Part shown: piece by piece, positions 26,455 through 38,449 of the stretch
Numbering within the stretch: position 1 is the stretch's first letter
Layout of the letters: each line of letters begins with the position of its first letter
Assembly (NCBI RefSeq): GCF_021018805.1
Contig: NW_026960613.1
Location: forward strand, 620,001-684,000
Source: Prinia subflava
Taxonomy: Eukaryota > Chordata > Aves > Passeriformes > Cisticolidae
DNA length: 64,000 bases
Reading direction: 5' to 3'
Position numbers and translations under genes: made by a program
Notes under the pieces: model-generated
What the model saw: the letters and a program-made list of their open reading frames with translations, nothing else
What the model was told of the DNA's origin: nothing
Database searches by the model: none

Positions 26455-27451
26455 AGATCTGATTAGTGAGAGATGCCTCTGATCAAGTAGCAAATGAGAC
26501 CATATGCAATACAGATTTTATTTTACAACAAATGTGAGGTAGAGAGATAGAAAGAAATAGAAAAGAGTAAAGGGTGGAGAGAGAGAGAGATCAAGCAGAA
26601 GACAGTCACCATCCATGAATACAGTGGCATCCCATTGGTCCTTCTTTACCCTGGGCTTCTCAGGGGTGGGGGTCCTGGAGTTGTTCTTCTGAGGATACCA
26701 CCTTTATACAGTCCAAGTTCCAAGTATCACAGAGTGGTCACAGATGCTGTTTCCATAACTTGGGGTGATATGTGTATGAGCAGTTGCTCCCTTTTCCACA
26801 ATGGGAATTATTGTACGGATGCATTAACCAGGATGTGCTAACCAGATCTTGCCTTACCAGGCCTGGAATTAGTGCCTTCCTGTTGCAAATTCCTCCCTTC
26901 TGTGCTTATCTCAATTTCCTGCTGTAGTGGCTTATCTTATGGCAAGTTCCTTCTGTGGCCTTGTGTCATGGTTTAAGAATGGTGCTCCCCAATTCAGTGC
27001 CCCCACCAACTCTCCAAACCACACACTGTTGTCTCTTACTCCCGTTTTCACCTCCTCCTCCCCATTGTGGATGGCTGGAGAGGAGAGTTGGAGGCACAAA
27101 AGGTAAAGATCACGGGGTTGAGATAAGAACAATTTACTGAAAACAGTAATAAGATAAGAAAATGAACAGTAACAGCAACAATATTAACAACAGAGTGTAC
27201 AAGAAAAGAAATTATTCACATAGAAAAACTCCATGATAACAGACAATACCAGAAGGCTCCCTCTGCCATATTTTCTCTTCTGGAAAGAGCTCCTTCTCAT
27301 CGTAAAAGAGCCCTTTTCCCTGCCCCCAGAAATGACATGAGGTGATATAGAATAACCTCCAGACCCCAGTCATGCCCCCTCCCAGCTACTGGAAAAAATT
27401 AACTCTGTCCTGGCTGGAACCAGGACACCTTGATAGTGCTTGAGACAGGCA
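26455..27451 (-). mobile_element. LTR-C copy, carrying a nested LTR-D
   Basis: A minus-strand relative of the element at 55712-56250. The shared text includes 'gagagatgcctctgatca', a GA-rich tract near 26575, 'cttggggtgatatgtgtatg' and 'gtgcttatctcaatttcc'. The insert at 26964-27427 splits it near its 5' end; the last piece is 'atagtgcttgagacaggca' (27433-27451). On the minus strand an AATAAA is near 26520. No clean target duplication. Confidence 0.75.
26964..27427 (-). mobile_element. Nested LTR-D solo LTR (464 bp)
   Basis: Plus-strand ends TGTCATGGTTTAAG and CTGGAACCAGGACA, with a perfect CCTTG duplication at 26959-26963 and 27428-27432. It landed inside the LTR-C copy. The minus-strand start (TGTCCTGGTTCCAGCC) is of the kind I associate with ERVL-type LTRs in birds. 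Confidence 0.9.
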
Positions 27452-27456
27452 ACTGT

Positions 27457-28598
27457 GCTCTTTGGACCTTAGTAGGCAGACAGGCAGGACAGAGGGAAAA
27501 CAAGCTTTTTCAAAGCCACCACTTCTAAGTCTTTACTACTGATTTGGATTTCTAATTCCAGCTTCTTGTCACTTGACCTAGTTGTGCTTTTGATAGCTTT
27601 TTTTCTCCCAGTTGTTTTTTTTAAAAATTATTTTAATAAAATACAACAAACTCACTATAATTTTAATTTGTAGCACATTGCAAGGTCTTTCAGCAAGAAA
27701 AGAGCAAGAGAGCCCCTGCCTCGAGCTGCCTCACAGGAATCAGCATTTCAGCAGCATTGGAGCCACTCTCCATGAGTTTCAAGCCACCGAGGGGAGGGTT
27801 GGGTCTGCAACGGCCAGGAAGTTTCTTCCAGTGTTTCGGCAGCACTGGAGCCTTTTCCACAAAAATAGTGTTTTCCAGGTTTTCTTTTTCCCTGCTCCTA
27901 TTGTTGTTTGGGGACAGGGAGGGAGTTCTGGAACTGCAGAGGCTTGGTTTGGTTGCTGTGTTGTTTTCCTTTGTTCTCTCTCTTGGCTGCATGGTCTGGA
28001 GAAGAGGGCTTCTCTGCCATCTTGTCTGTCCTCTAGGCCACATGGGCTGCCATGGTGGCTGCCATCTTCGGAAAAGGGAGCTTCTCCACCATCTTGTTTT
28101 TGTCCTATAGGCCACTAGGCTGCCCAGGTGGTGGCCATATTGTTTTCTTTGTTCTTGGGGAGAGGGCCATGTAACTCAGCACCTTTGTATCTAGTGGTTA
28201 TTGCTGTTTTCTTGGTTATTGCCATTTTTCTTTTAGTGAACTGTTATTTTTTCACTTATCTCTTAATATTTATTTCACCTTATTGTTGAAAGGGAAATGG
28301 TTAAAAGTAAGGGGAGATAACATTTCAAAGTCTGCACCCCATAAAATTGTCTTAAACTAAGACAGGTTGGTTTTGCAGTCACCTAATAATGACTACCTGG
28401 TACACTTTCCTAATATACACCTGAAATTACGAAACATGCAGCAAATAATTCCATCACCATCTGTTGGGAAGGATGAAGTAGAGAGGCCTTGCAAATATGA
28501 TGGTTTAGATTCTGAGAGTATGAGACCAACAAGTGAGATGGAAATGAGGGCAGGCTTTGGGGTGTGGGGTACCAAGCCATCAGCTAGTGAACAATAGT
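27457..28598. other. Unassigned, partly repeat-like intron stretch
   Basis: Between about 27672 and 28320 the base composition changes and a roughly 70-base unit appears to occur twice (near 27990 and 28062: 'cttctctgccatcttg' and 'cttctccaccatcttg', each followed by 'cctctaggccac' or 'cctataggccac'). It looks like part of an LTR but I could not find ends. The open frames 27612-28118 (plus) and 28115-27690 (minus) have no domain I recognise. Confidence 0.35.
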
Positions 28599-28971
28599 GT
28601 GCCTAGCTGAGGGCAATCTCCCTTGATTAAACAATACCCTTCTGCTTGCCAAAGGTAACCGGACAGTTCTATTGGCTGTATGTAAATGTTGTGAGATTGG
28701 TATCTTGTATTAGATTGGTTGGTCCAACACAGACTATTCAACTTGGAAAGACATTTATTGTACGGTATTCAGAACGTCCTTCTCTTTTTCCCCCTCTTTT
28801 CCACTCTTTTTTCCTGCTCTCTCCTGGCCTGCTTTAGCTGTGCCTAGCAGCTACAAGCAAGGCCCTCACAATAAACCACGTGCTACCACAGCTGTTTTGC
28901 TTATAGAGATACTTTGTCACTGACTCTGCCGTCACCGAGTAACTCCAACTATCTATGTTTATCTTTCTCTT
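28599..28971 (+). mobile_element. Possible LTR fragment with AATAAA
   Basis: Begins TGTGCCTAGCTG and has an AATAAACC near 28870 preceded by a C/T-rich tract, the order expected of a plus-strand LTR. Its right end is not defined. No target duplication found. Could be unrelated intron. Confidence 0.35.
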
Positions 28972-29128
28972 GCAGCATGAGAAAGAGAGAAGGCCTTGAC
29001 GCTGTATAAGCACCGTTCAGCAGTAACATCAGTGTGTTATCAACACTGTTTTCAGCACAAATCCAAAACATAGCACCATGCCAGCTACTACAAAGAAATT
29101 TAACTCAGTCCCAGCCAAAACCAGTACA
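28972..29128 (-). mobile_element. ERVL-type LTR 5' fragment
   Basis: On the minus strand it starts TGTACTGGTTTTGGCTGGGA at 29128 and runs about 157 bases through 'tggatttgtgctgaaaac'. This is the start of an LTR related to LTR-D. The remainder is missing. It lies 220 bases from the first spindlin coding exon, on the upstream intron or UTR side's opposite flank. Confidence 0.65.
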
Positions 29129-29350
29129 ACTTCATAAATGTAATTCTGTACAGCTTAAATTTATGTATATCCTTTCAATTCCACAGTTCCAATAATTCTT
29201 ATCTTTAAAAAAACCCCCACCATCCATCAATCCTCTGAATCAAAACCAAACAGTAACAGTTTCATAAAACCATGAGTACATAAGAAAAAATCTATAAGGA
29301 CACTTTTTTACCCACTGAAAAACAACAACTCAAATTCAGTAACACCTCAC

Positions 29351-29402
29351 CTGCATCAGCTCTGGACCGCTGACCTGGTGATTTTCCAAATGGGGTCTTC
29401 AT
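29351..29402 (-). CDS. SPIN1: Spindlin first coding exon with start codon
   Basis: On the minus strand ATG is at 29402-29400, followed by KTPFGKSPGQRSRADA and the first base of a Gly codon, then a GTGAGG donor at 29350. This is the conserved extreme N terminus of spindlin. The Ser at residue 8 differs from the Thr I remember in mammals. An in-frame upstream extension is not expected, because the family starts with MKTPFGK. The exon's 5' limit is uncertain: an ACACAG just upstream of the ATG (about 29403-29408) could be its acceptor. The noncoding first exon and promoter should lie at higher coordinates. I saw no CpG-island-like stretch between here and the right edge outside the proviruses. 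Confidence 0.9.
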
Positions 29403-32400
29403 TCATCTGTGTTTAAGTGAGCAGCAAAGCTGCTAGACTAGGGTGAAAATCCAGTTCTTCCCAACTCCTCAAATATCTTCTTATTCTTGTAAAACAACAG
29501 CTACTTATATACCATCCAATCATCAATTTGTTCTTCTTCAGATACAGGAGAAGCACTTTCAGTTATATCACTCTGAAAAACAAATCAGAAAATATAGTCT
29601 GATTTGAGACTTGGTTAAAATAAACAATGAAGTGAAACAAAAGGTTTTTTCTTTCATGTTCAATGAGAAGTCTCTTCATATTCTGTTATTCTGGATGCAT
29701 TCAGTAAACAGAGGATGGTTAGGCAAGAAGACAGCCAAATATTAAGGCTCATACTTTTCCTCATATTCTCAATGCAAGTTCTGTATCAGAACAGTCATCC
29801 ACAGGAACTCATTGAAAAAACCTAATAAAAAAACCCCCAAAATCCCACCAGTTAGTATAGGAAAGAATGACTAGTACTTTAAAAACCCTGCTTGAAAGCA
29901 GAACAGACTGTACTACATTCACCCAACAGAGCAAAATCCAACTACTTCCATTTGTTAGAAAACAAAACAAAATGCTTCACACTCACATATCAGAATTCCT
30001 TCTCTACAGATACATTTAAAAATGTAGAAAAAAATCCCAACACATAAAAGGTAAAATCCCCCACAGATTCTATTGCAATATGCAAATTACAAATTTGTGA
30101 AGTCATTAGTTTATAGAAGATTTGCAAAAGTCATTGCTGATTCACTACACCTAAATTCTGATTCCTGAAACATTTAGTAATCACATTTCTTTAGATTAGG
30201 GAGATTTGGGAGGGCAACGTTTTTAAGTGTTTTCTAAGATTTAAATTACAGACACTTGTTATCACCTAAAATTTTGACGCATAACAGATCAATTATTTCA
30301 GACTAATGTTTCTGGACAGCAAACATTTCTCCTAATTAATCCATTTATTTCCATGTTGCACACAGCTAAAACAACAGGTCAGCTCATCCTTTTAGCCTGG
30401 TTTCCTTAAGAAATGTGAATGCTGTAATCATATCCTCTACAATTTGTCAATCATCAGTGACCTTCTCCCTTTCACTTTTTTTCTTCCCAACAGCAGCTTT
30501 GGAACCTGTTAATTTCAACAAAAAGGTAAAAAACAGAGGAATGTCTGTAACCCAGCAGTGGAAAAAGGTGTACCTTGTGTTCATGCCTTACTGAACAACT
30601 GAATATACAAGCATATGCTTTGAGGTATAGTACAAGTCCTCTGCTGAAACTTGTATTTCCATCTACTAACACTGTCACTTCTTCCATGAATCACATTTGC
30701 TAACTACTAGGAATATTAGATCAATGCAGAGGAATATTCCTAGAAATAAAGAGTAGTAGATGTCAGGATGCAAAATCCCTCTGGGCATCATCCACACAAG
30801 CCCAGGAGTGTCCAGAAATGTGAGGACTGAATTAGAACCTTCAGAGAAACTAGGACACACAAATCCACACAGACATGAGGTAGAAATGCAAGCTTAGTTT
30901 TAAATAAGTAGAGTGCCTTAAACAAATAAGAGCCTGTATTAGTTAGTAAGAGAAGCCCTAAAGTCTAGTTTAAAGTTCAATTGGCATTGCCTTTTGCAAA
31001 GATAGTTAAGTACTAGACATAATGAAAACAATGAAACCTTGCTAAACATTCCTAGATAGAACAGATAGAGCTATATGCGTAGAATTTGTGCAAGAAATTA
31101 CGAATATTGTCACACATCAATCTTAGCTTAGGATAGGCCCAGCAAGGATGTAGAAAATTTGTGTTTTAACCTGATTGGCCAAAAATAGAATAAAATGCAC
31201 TACTTTGAGAATGCTACGAGGCTCATGAAAAACACTGATCAAATACCGCTGTTGTTGCTGCTACTGCAGCTGCTACTAGTAGAGAGACAAACAAATTTAA
31301 ATACTAGTTTCTCGTATTTCTAGTTTAAACAAGTATTTAGCAATTTGTAGTTTTTGGAAAGATCTGTGCTATATTTGGAAGAACTAACTTTTTAGACATT
31401 CAGTCTGGAAGCAATAAGAATTTGTGAAAATAAATTTAAATATCCATTTAGAGAAACTTAGCTTTTCCATATTTCACCTCTTTCTCAAATCTAGCTATTA
31501 TATACACAGTAATGGTGTACAGTACCAGAAGAACAATAGTCAAGGTTTAAAACACATTTGAAGAAACAATAGGAAGCAATTAGCTTGCAAATTATTTGTT
31601 TAGAAGTGTACAGAAACAAGTATTGTCATACAAACCGTGCATGGGTGTGTGTATACATATTTAAAACATATAAATATATATAATATTTCTATATAAAATA
31701 AAATTGCTAATTAAATTTACTCTAAAATGCTGTATTGATGTAATCGTAGATTATTTACCAGAAGATTTAAATAATCTGAAATGTGTACAAACCATCCCTT
31801 GCTAGGTGTCTATACAAGTGGCTGTTGTAGACAATGGAACTATTAATGCTGTACCATTACTGTTAAAAGGAAAAAAAGAAGTGCTACCTAAAGTTCACCT
31901 GTTTTTCTTTCCCTTTTTAATATCAGAATATCTAGAAAAACGATGCACTGTATACAGATATTTTCAGTAAAAGCTAGCATAATAAAACACATTCTATTAC
32001 CACTACCACAGTTAATACACCTTAAAAAGTGAAGCAAAACAGATCAGATTATATTTGGATAAATACAGACTTTTATCTTCAGTACATGTGTATACTCAAT
32101 GAATTCTTGGATCAGATTACAATATTTTATAATGAACCTGGAACTCAATGAAAAGGTTTTTAATCTTTTTGTAAACTTTTCTCTTTCAACTCTGTTTCAA
32201 CAATATCAAATGCAAGAGAAAGCATGTTGCAGCTTATTTTTAATAATTTCAGCATAAGCAAATGGATAAATTACATGAGGATTCTATCATACTATAGAGC
32301 AGAAAAAAGTTTCCTAAGAAGGTCTAGAGGAAAGAACTCCCTATTATAGCATAAAACTACAAAAGTCAATATAATTTAGGAGTTCTGAAAAATTAAAAAA

Positions 32401-33430
32401 ACACATTGGAAGAAGAATTATTAAGAGCAATATTCAGTTGAGCAATAATCCCAGGATTTCCTACCCCTTAGGTAACACTCCAAATGTTCAGAACTATGTA
32501 GGTAGCTTTATAAAGGATTTTAATCTTTCAGAAGCCTTCTGAGCCCCTAGTTTGAACAAGTTTTGTCTAAACCACCTTTCAGCACATCTTTAGCTTAGTG
32601 ACACTGAAGTTAGGCATAGTATTTCAGGTGAAACATGAGGTTTGTGAAATTGAAGCATTAGTGCAGTTTTATGAGAACAGAAACACTGCATTTAAAGTTC
32701 ATTAAAAAAAAAAGGACAGAGACAGAAATCCTGTAAGTACCATTTCTGGTGTTTCCTGCCATACTTGTTCTTTCCCTTGAATTAGCAAGATACAGTTGTT
32801 AGTGAGACAAGCAGTATAGTTTGTTCTCTCCTCTGGATTTTCGTCATGATGTACATAGTTAAAGCACTCTGTGTCTCTCAATTCAATTTAGCATTTAAGG
32901 GGTCTTATTTTTGCAATAGATAGTTTGAAGTAATCACAGAGTGCATACTTAACTCAGCATTAAAGGCAGCAGTAAGAACTTCATTAGAGTTAATATTATA
33001 AAATAATATTTTAATGAATTTGCTTAGTATTTTAAGTTTTAGGGGTTCAATGACCATATTCCTAACTTCTGTAGAATATAATCTCATAATGCTAATTTTC
33101 AGAACTCCCATACTACATTTGAAAATTATAATGAAAACACCAGTAGAGAGAGCATAAAAGCATCAGATTCTCACCCTCTCCAAGTCACAAAGCAGCTATT
33201 CCTGTTTCAAAAAATTTATTGTATTTCAGGGAAAAAACCTCATATTTCCTCTGAAAGCTTCTATAATAGTTTTTAGCTTAGTCTGTACCACCCTTATGCT
33301 TACACAGATGGTTACTGTGGGACATGCAAGGCATGGAAGTTAAACATTCTTGTACGCATTACAGCACCCCTCTGTCAATAGACTTGAACAAAAAACAAAA
33401 GCCAAGAGGGATTTTTCCATCTTCTGTGGA
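29403..33430. other. Region upstream of the spindlin start codon, no gene seen
   Basis: AT-rich and largely free of recognisable repeats. It should hold the intron between the spindlin noncoding first exon and the start-codon exon, if that first exon lies beyond it. I saw no CpG island. A short GCTGCT-type run (31240-31270) and an AT-rich tract (31660-31710) are the only simple repeats noted. Confidence 0.55.
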
Positions 33431-33572
33431 AAAAACCCCCACAGTGTGTGGCATGGTGCAGCAGTTTGCATGGCAGATCATGAAGAATGGTATGCAGGGA
33501 GAGCACTGAGGCTCTGCAGCTGGAGTAGTTAGCTGAGTTGATGGCCATCGCCCTCGCCAAGGGAGCTCAGAT

Positions 33573-34508
33573 ATGGTTTCCACTTGGACACAAGCTTTTT
33601 CCTTTGTGCACACCAGAAAGGATGTGGCAACCCAGCTGGAGTGTCCACAAAAACACACAGCCGTCCAGGTCTTAGGCTGCAAGGAGTGCAGTCTGGCACT
33701 GTTCTCAACGGGCAACAGAGAAAACAGCTGTGTGAGCTGCAATCAGGTTAACAATCTGCTCAGCCCAGTGGCAGGAGCTGAGAGAAGTAGAAAGACTATC
33801 AGGGACTCTGAGGAGATTGACCAGTGGAGCCGCACTCTACCATGACTTAGACAAATGACCCGCCATCTACTTCACAAGAAGCAATAGATCTCCTACCCTC
33901 TCTCCACCAGGGACTGTAGAGATGGAGGGGTGAAAAAGGGGTTTCTATTCAGGGTGGCAGGCAAATCCCCTCCCAACCTACTTCACCTTCCCAGGTGCCT
34001 TTATACAATAGTTATGAACCCTGGAATCTGAGGACCAGGGAAATGAGAATGTGGATGAAATTCCATGCAGGCTGGAGGGGTTGCCTAGGGCAGGGCAGCC
34101 TACCCACTGCATCATGACCTCCTCAGTTAAGAAAAAAAGAGAGGTTGTAGTAGTAAAGAAGTAGTAGTCATTGGTGACTCTCTCTTGAAAGGAACAAAGG
34201 GCCCAGTATGCTGATTGGACCCAACCCATAGGGAAGTATGCTGTCTTCCTGGGGCCTGGGTAAGGGACATCACCAAGAAACTTCCCAGCCTGGCATATCC
34301 CACTATTACCTGCTACTACTTTTTCAGGTGGGCAGTGACAAAGTCCCAGCAAGAAGGCTGCAGACAACCAAGAGGGACCTCAGGTCCTTGGGACAACTTG
34401 TTGAAGGATCTGGAGCACAAGTTGTGTTTTCTTCTGTCCTGCCAGTTCCCTGCAGGGAATGATGGGGCAATAAACAGAAAAATCATGCAGATGAACACCC
34501 GGCTTTGA
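33573..34508 (+). pseudogene. CR1 ORF1 remnant
   Basis: Degenerate first ORF of the plus-strand CR1. The frame 33573-33845 has a cysteine-rich motif (CKECSLALF ... CVSCNQVNN) followed by EEIDQWSRTLP, the zinc-binding N-terminal part of ORF1. After a frameshift, a second block at 34150-34460 has VVVIGDSLLKGT-like text and THREVCCLPGAWVRDITKKL, which fits the esterase-like C-terminal domain of CR1 ORF1. ORF1 proteins bind RNA and form the retrotransposition particle. Several frameshifts and stops make this copy inactive. Confidence 0.75.
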
Positions 34509-35158
34509 GACTAGTGTTACTATTAGAATTTGGGGAATTTTTATCATGGGTCAGTTTATGTGACACCGAGCCTGCTGGCAACAGACAAGGTCCATCCATC
34601 TCAAAGGAGGAATAAAAGGATTTTAGCTCAGGAGTTAGCAGGGCTCATTGAAAGAGTTTTAAAGTACATTTGAAGGGAGATGGAGACAAAACCGGGCTCA
34701 ACAGAGATAAGCCTGGGGGTGCCATGCAAATGTTTGAGGGACAGTGTGCTAGCAAGGTCCTTCAGTCTGCCATATCAGTGGAGGTAGGGGATGGAGATCC
34801 ATGCAAAAGTAAGGATGCAAGGGTTAATAATGTGTTAGAAATTCCAGAAGTACCTGAGAATGGTCACACATGAATTAGGGCTTCTCCCCGCAAAAAGGCA
34901 GTAAGGGTTATTAGCCCAACTGAAGTGCATTTAGACCAATGCACACAGCATGGGCAACAAACAGGAGGAACTGGAAACTATTGTACATCAGGAAGACTAT
35001 GATCGTTGCCATCACGGAAACATGGTGGGATGATTTGTACGACTGGAATGCTGCAATGGATGGCTATAAACTCTTCAGAAGGGATAGGCAAGGAAGGAGA
35101 GGCAATGGGGTAGCCCTGTATGTTAGGGAGTGTTTTGATTCTTTGGAGCTTGATGATG

Positions 35159-35656
35159 TGTTATGACCCGCCCCTGAAGTCTGGGTAACTGAGGTTCTTG
35201 TTAATAGATCCCTTGGGGCAGATTAGAGGGACACTGAATGACTGGTGTATATATATATATGTGTTTTCCACCTGAGCCTTATCAAGAGGGAGGACATTGG
35301 CATGATAAAAAGCATTATCCCACCACATAGGATCTGCTTCTTATGGGCCTTTTCCCTCATCTGGCTTAAAACTCAGCTTGTTAATGTTAGCCACAGGTTA
35401 TCCAGTACACAATCACAGGGCTCAACAAGTTTATCTAAACAAAGGTCAGTTTGTAGTGGTCATCCTCCAGTGGTAAATGCGCACCCCCTCTGCACCTGGG
35501 CTGTTTTTTGCAGATCACAGGCTTTGCCACCACATACCCAAAAACTCTCCTTCTTCCCTTCGGTTGGGGGGTGCAAACCTTCCCTCAGCAAAGCACCCTA
35601 CTGCTTTTGCAAAGGATCAACTGAGTCATTAACCATTACCATTTCAGTCTCTCACA
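35159..35656 (+). mobile_element. Solo LTR (498 bp) with perfect 5-bp target duplication
   Basis: Starts TGTTATGACCCGCC and ends TCTCTCACA, with TGATG on both sides (35154-35158 and 35657-35661). It interrupts the CR1 endonuclease reading. It includes a (TA)n run near 35250. I found no obvious AATAAA, so orientation is tentative. Confidence 0.85.
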
Positions 35657-35691
35657 TGATGGTAGTTATAGAGTTGAGTGTTTATCATAAG

Positions 35692-36339
35692 TGTACTGGG
35701 TTTTTATAGCCAGGTTTTGGTAGCTCCTGGCAGGGATCTACAGATCCATGGAGAGAGAAGCCCACACCAGTGCAGGTTTCCTGGTAGGACTTGTGATGCT
35801 GTGGGGGATCCACACTGAAGAAGCTGCGCCTGAATGACTGCATCCTGTGGAAGAGTGATCCACATTGCAGCAATTTGGGGAGGACTGTTGCCCGTGGGAT
35901 GGATTCACACTGGAGAAGTTTATGGAGAACTGTTTCCTGTAGGAGAGACCCCACATTAGAGCAAGAGGACTCCTCTCCCTGAGCAGCAGCAGAAACAGCT
36001 TGTGATGAACTGAGTATAATCCTCATTCACTGTCTCCCTGCACAGCTTGGGGGGAGGAGGTAGAGCTTGTGAAGCAGGGAGGGGTGTGGGGAAGGTATTT
36101 TTAAGGTCTTATTTTACTTCCCATTGTTCTACTCTGATTTTGTCAGTAATAAATTAAATTAATACCTCAAATTTGAGTCTGTTTTGCCCGTGACACTATT
36201 TGGTGAGTGATCTCCCCCAGACTTTTTCTCAATCCATGAATCCTTTTGTTATACTTTGTGTCTCCTGTCCGATTACAGAGGGGAGTGATAGAGTGGCTTT
36301 GGTGGATGTCTGGCATCCAGCCAGGGTCAACCCATTACA
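35692..36339 (+). mobile_element. LTR-A solo LTR, internally deleted (648 bp)
   Basis: Starts TGTACTGGG and ends AACCCATTACA, flanked by ATAAG (35687-35691) and CTAAG (36340-36344), one mismatch. AATAAA is near 36148, followed by 'gagtctgttttgcccgtgac'. Only 35 bases of CR1 separate it from the LTR at 35159. Shorter than the 1026-bp reference by an internal deletion in U3. Confidence 0.85.
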
Positions 36340-37360
36340 CTAAGAATCAGAGAGAAAGCTAACAAGGCAGATATCCTAGTGGGACTGTTATAGACCACCC
36401 AACTAGGATGAAGAGGCAGATGAAATATTCTATAAGCAGCTGGGGGAAATCTTGTGATTGCTGGACCTTATTCTCATGGGGGACTTCAACCTACCAGATA
36501 TCTACTGGAAATACAACAGAGCAGACAGGAAACAGTCCAGGGGGTTCCTGGAGCTCATGGAAGAGAACTTCCTGACACAGTTGGTAAATAAGACAACCAG
36601 GGAAGGCGCCCTGCTGGACCTGCTGTTTGTAAATAGAGAAGGACTGCTCAGAGTGAAAGTCAGAGGCTGTCTTGAGCAAAGCAATCAAGAAATTATAGTT
36701 TTCAGTTATCAGAGAAATAAGGAGAGAGGTCAGCATAACTGCCACCTTAGACTTCTGGAGGGCAGACTTTGGCCTGTTTAAGAGACTGGTTGAGTGAGTC
36801 TCTTGGGAGGCAGTCCCGGAGGGCAAAATAGTCCAGGAAGGCTGGATGTGCTTTAAGAAGGAAATCTTAAAGGAGCAGGAGCAGGCTGTCCCCATGCTGA
36901 AAGATGACCCAGCACAGAAGACAACTGGCGTGGCAGAACAGAGAGCTTGGGCTCCAGCCACTGCTGTAAAAGACAACAAAAAGTGTTTTTACAAATACAT
37001 CAGCAACAAAAGCAGGAACAAGGAGAATCTCCATCCTTTTTTGGATGTGGAGGGAAACATAGTAACAAAGGATGAGGAAAAGGCCAAGGTACAGAAGCTC
37101 TTCTTTGCCTCAGTCTTTGGTAAGACCAGTTGTCCTCAGGGCGCCCAGCCTCCTGAGCTGGAAGACAGAGATGGGGAGCAGAATAAAGCCCCATAATCCA
37201 GGAGGGAATGGTCAGTGTCCTGCAGTGCCACTTAGACCTCCCCAAGTCAATGGAGATAGATGAGATTTACCCAAGGGTACTGAGGGAGCTGGCCAAAGTG
37301 CTTACCAAGCCACTTTCAATCATTTACCAGCAGTCCTTGTAAACCAGGGAGGTCCTGGAT

Positions 37361-37603
37361 TGTGGGATATGGGGTTATAATTGTTAAAGTTGTTATGGTT
37401 AGAAGTTGGTTGGGGAGTGAGAGATAGTTATGACTCGTGGACAGCAGACTGCAGCTGAGCCAGCCAATGGGTGCCCTTCTTCTGTTAAGTTTTGGTTTTG
37501 TCTGGTTGAGATTAAAGGCATAAAAGGAGGGTGATTTCTACAATAAAAAGATCTCCTTCAGATGCATAAGGGAGCCCGTGTCTCTTTGTTCCCCATTGCT
37601 ACA
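37361..37603 (+). mobile_element. Compact solo LTR (243 bp)
   Basis: Interrupts the CR1 ORF2 between 'accagggaggtc' and 'aactggaaattagcaaatgt'. Starts TGTGGGATATGG and ends CATTGCTACA. It has a promoter-like GGCATAAAAGG near 37517 and CAATAAAAAG near 37541, both in plus-strand order. Flanks CTGGAT (37355-37360) and CTGACT (37604-37609) match at 4 of 6 positions. The small size and layout fit an alpha- or betaretroviral LTR. Confidence 0.7.
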
Positions 37604-38365
37604 CTGACTAACTGGAAATTAGCAAATGTGACACCTATCTATAAGAAGGGTCAAAAGGGGGATCTGGGGAACAGCAGGCCTGTCAGCCTGACCTTAGTGC
37701 CAGGGAAGGGCATGGAGCAGATCATCTTGAGTGCCATCATGTGACACGTACAGGACAACCAGGCGATCAGGTCCAGCCAGCATAGGTTTATGAAAGGCAG
37801 GACCTGCTTGACAAATCTGATCTTCTATGAGACAGTGACCTGCTTAGTAGATGTCCTAGGGTGATGTTATGATGTTTGTATTCCCAGTCATCTGTTGGGT
37901 TTGTGCTGGATATTGCATTCTGTGCCTTTAAGATTGGATCTGGGAGCCGAGGTGGGGGGGAGAAGCACGCAGTTTGTTTTCAGAGACTGTACTCCCTCCT
38001 CCACATGCTGGCCTGGAGTGTTGTCTGCAACACGTACAGCGGCGGTGGGCATGGAGAGATTTTTTTCTTTTCTTTTTCGTTAGTTATTTTAGCTAGCTGA
38101 GGCAGAAAAGCTTCACTGGACTGTTTTTTCTTTGCCTTTCCTGGGAACTGTTCGAACCTGCTCTGGACTGGGGACCCAGGGGAGCACTGGGGTCTTGCAC
38201 CTGGGACCCACCGGGGCCTACCCTGCTCAGTAGCTTTTCCCAGCACCAGAGGGACTGAGAACAGAGTGACCACCGACAGGAGAGACTTTTTTTTCTGAAT
38301 TTGTCATCTGGTATTGTTCAATTTATTGTCCTGGGGAGTGCTCTGCCTATCAATAAACAGGGGTT

Positions 38366-38439
38366 TATTGACTGGTGTAGTGGTATCATGCACTATTCCC
38401 ATTCTTGCGACCTGGGTTCAATTCCCGGGCTGCACACCA
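38366..38439 (+). pseudogene. tRNA-Gly(CCC)-like sequence, degenerate, ending in CCA
   Basis: From 38373 it matches the body of tRNA-Gly with anticodon CCC: A-box TGGTGTAGTGG, anticodon loop TTCCCAT (anticodon 38398-38400) with the 3' stem half TCTTG, and B-box GGTTCAATTCC. The 5' acceptor strand does not pair with the 3' strand CTGCACA, and the 5' half of the anticodon stem is altered, so it cannot fold as a working tRNA. A CCA follows the acceptor strand (38437-38439). Genomic tRNA genes do not encode CCA, so it was probably copied from a mature tRNA. Confidence 0.75.
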
Positions 38440-38449
38440 GTGGAACTTC

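Noticed and set aside
27612..28118. 168-codon plus and 141-codon minus frames
   Set aside because: Low-complexity, repeat-like stretch with no domain, and overlapping on both strands.
33359..33742. 127-codon minus-strand frame
   Set aside because: Antisense to CR1 ORF1; no domain of its own.
35245..35262. (TA)n microsatellite as a separate feature
   Set aside because: Short and part of the LTR at 35159-35656.
38366..38439. Functional tRNA-Gly gene
   Set aside because: The acceptor stem does not pair, the anticodon stem is disrupted, and CCA is present in DNA; annotated as a pseudo-tRNA instead.
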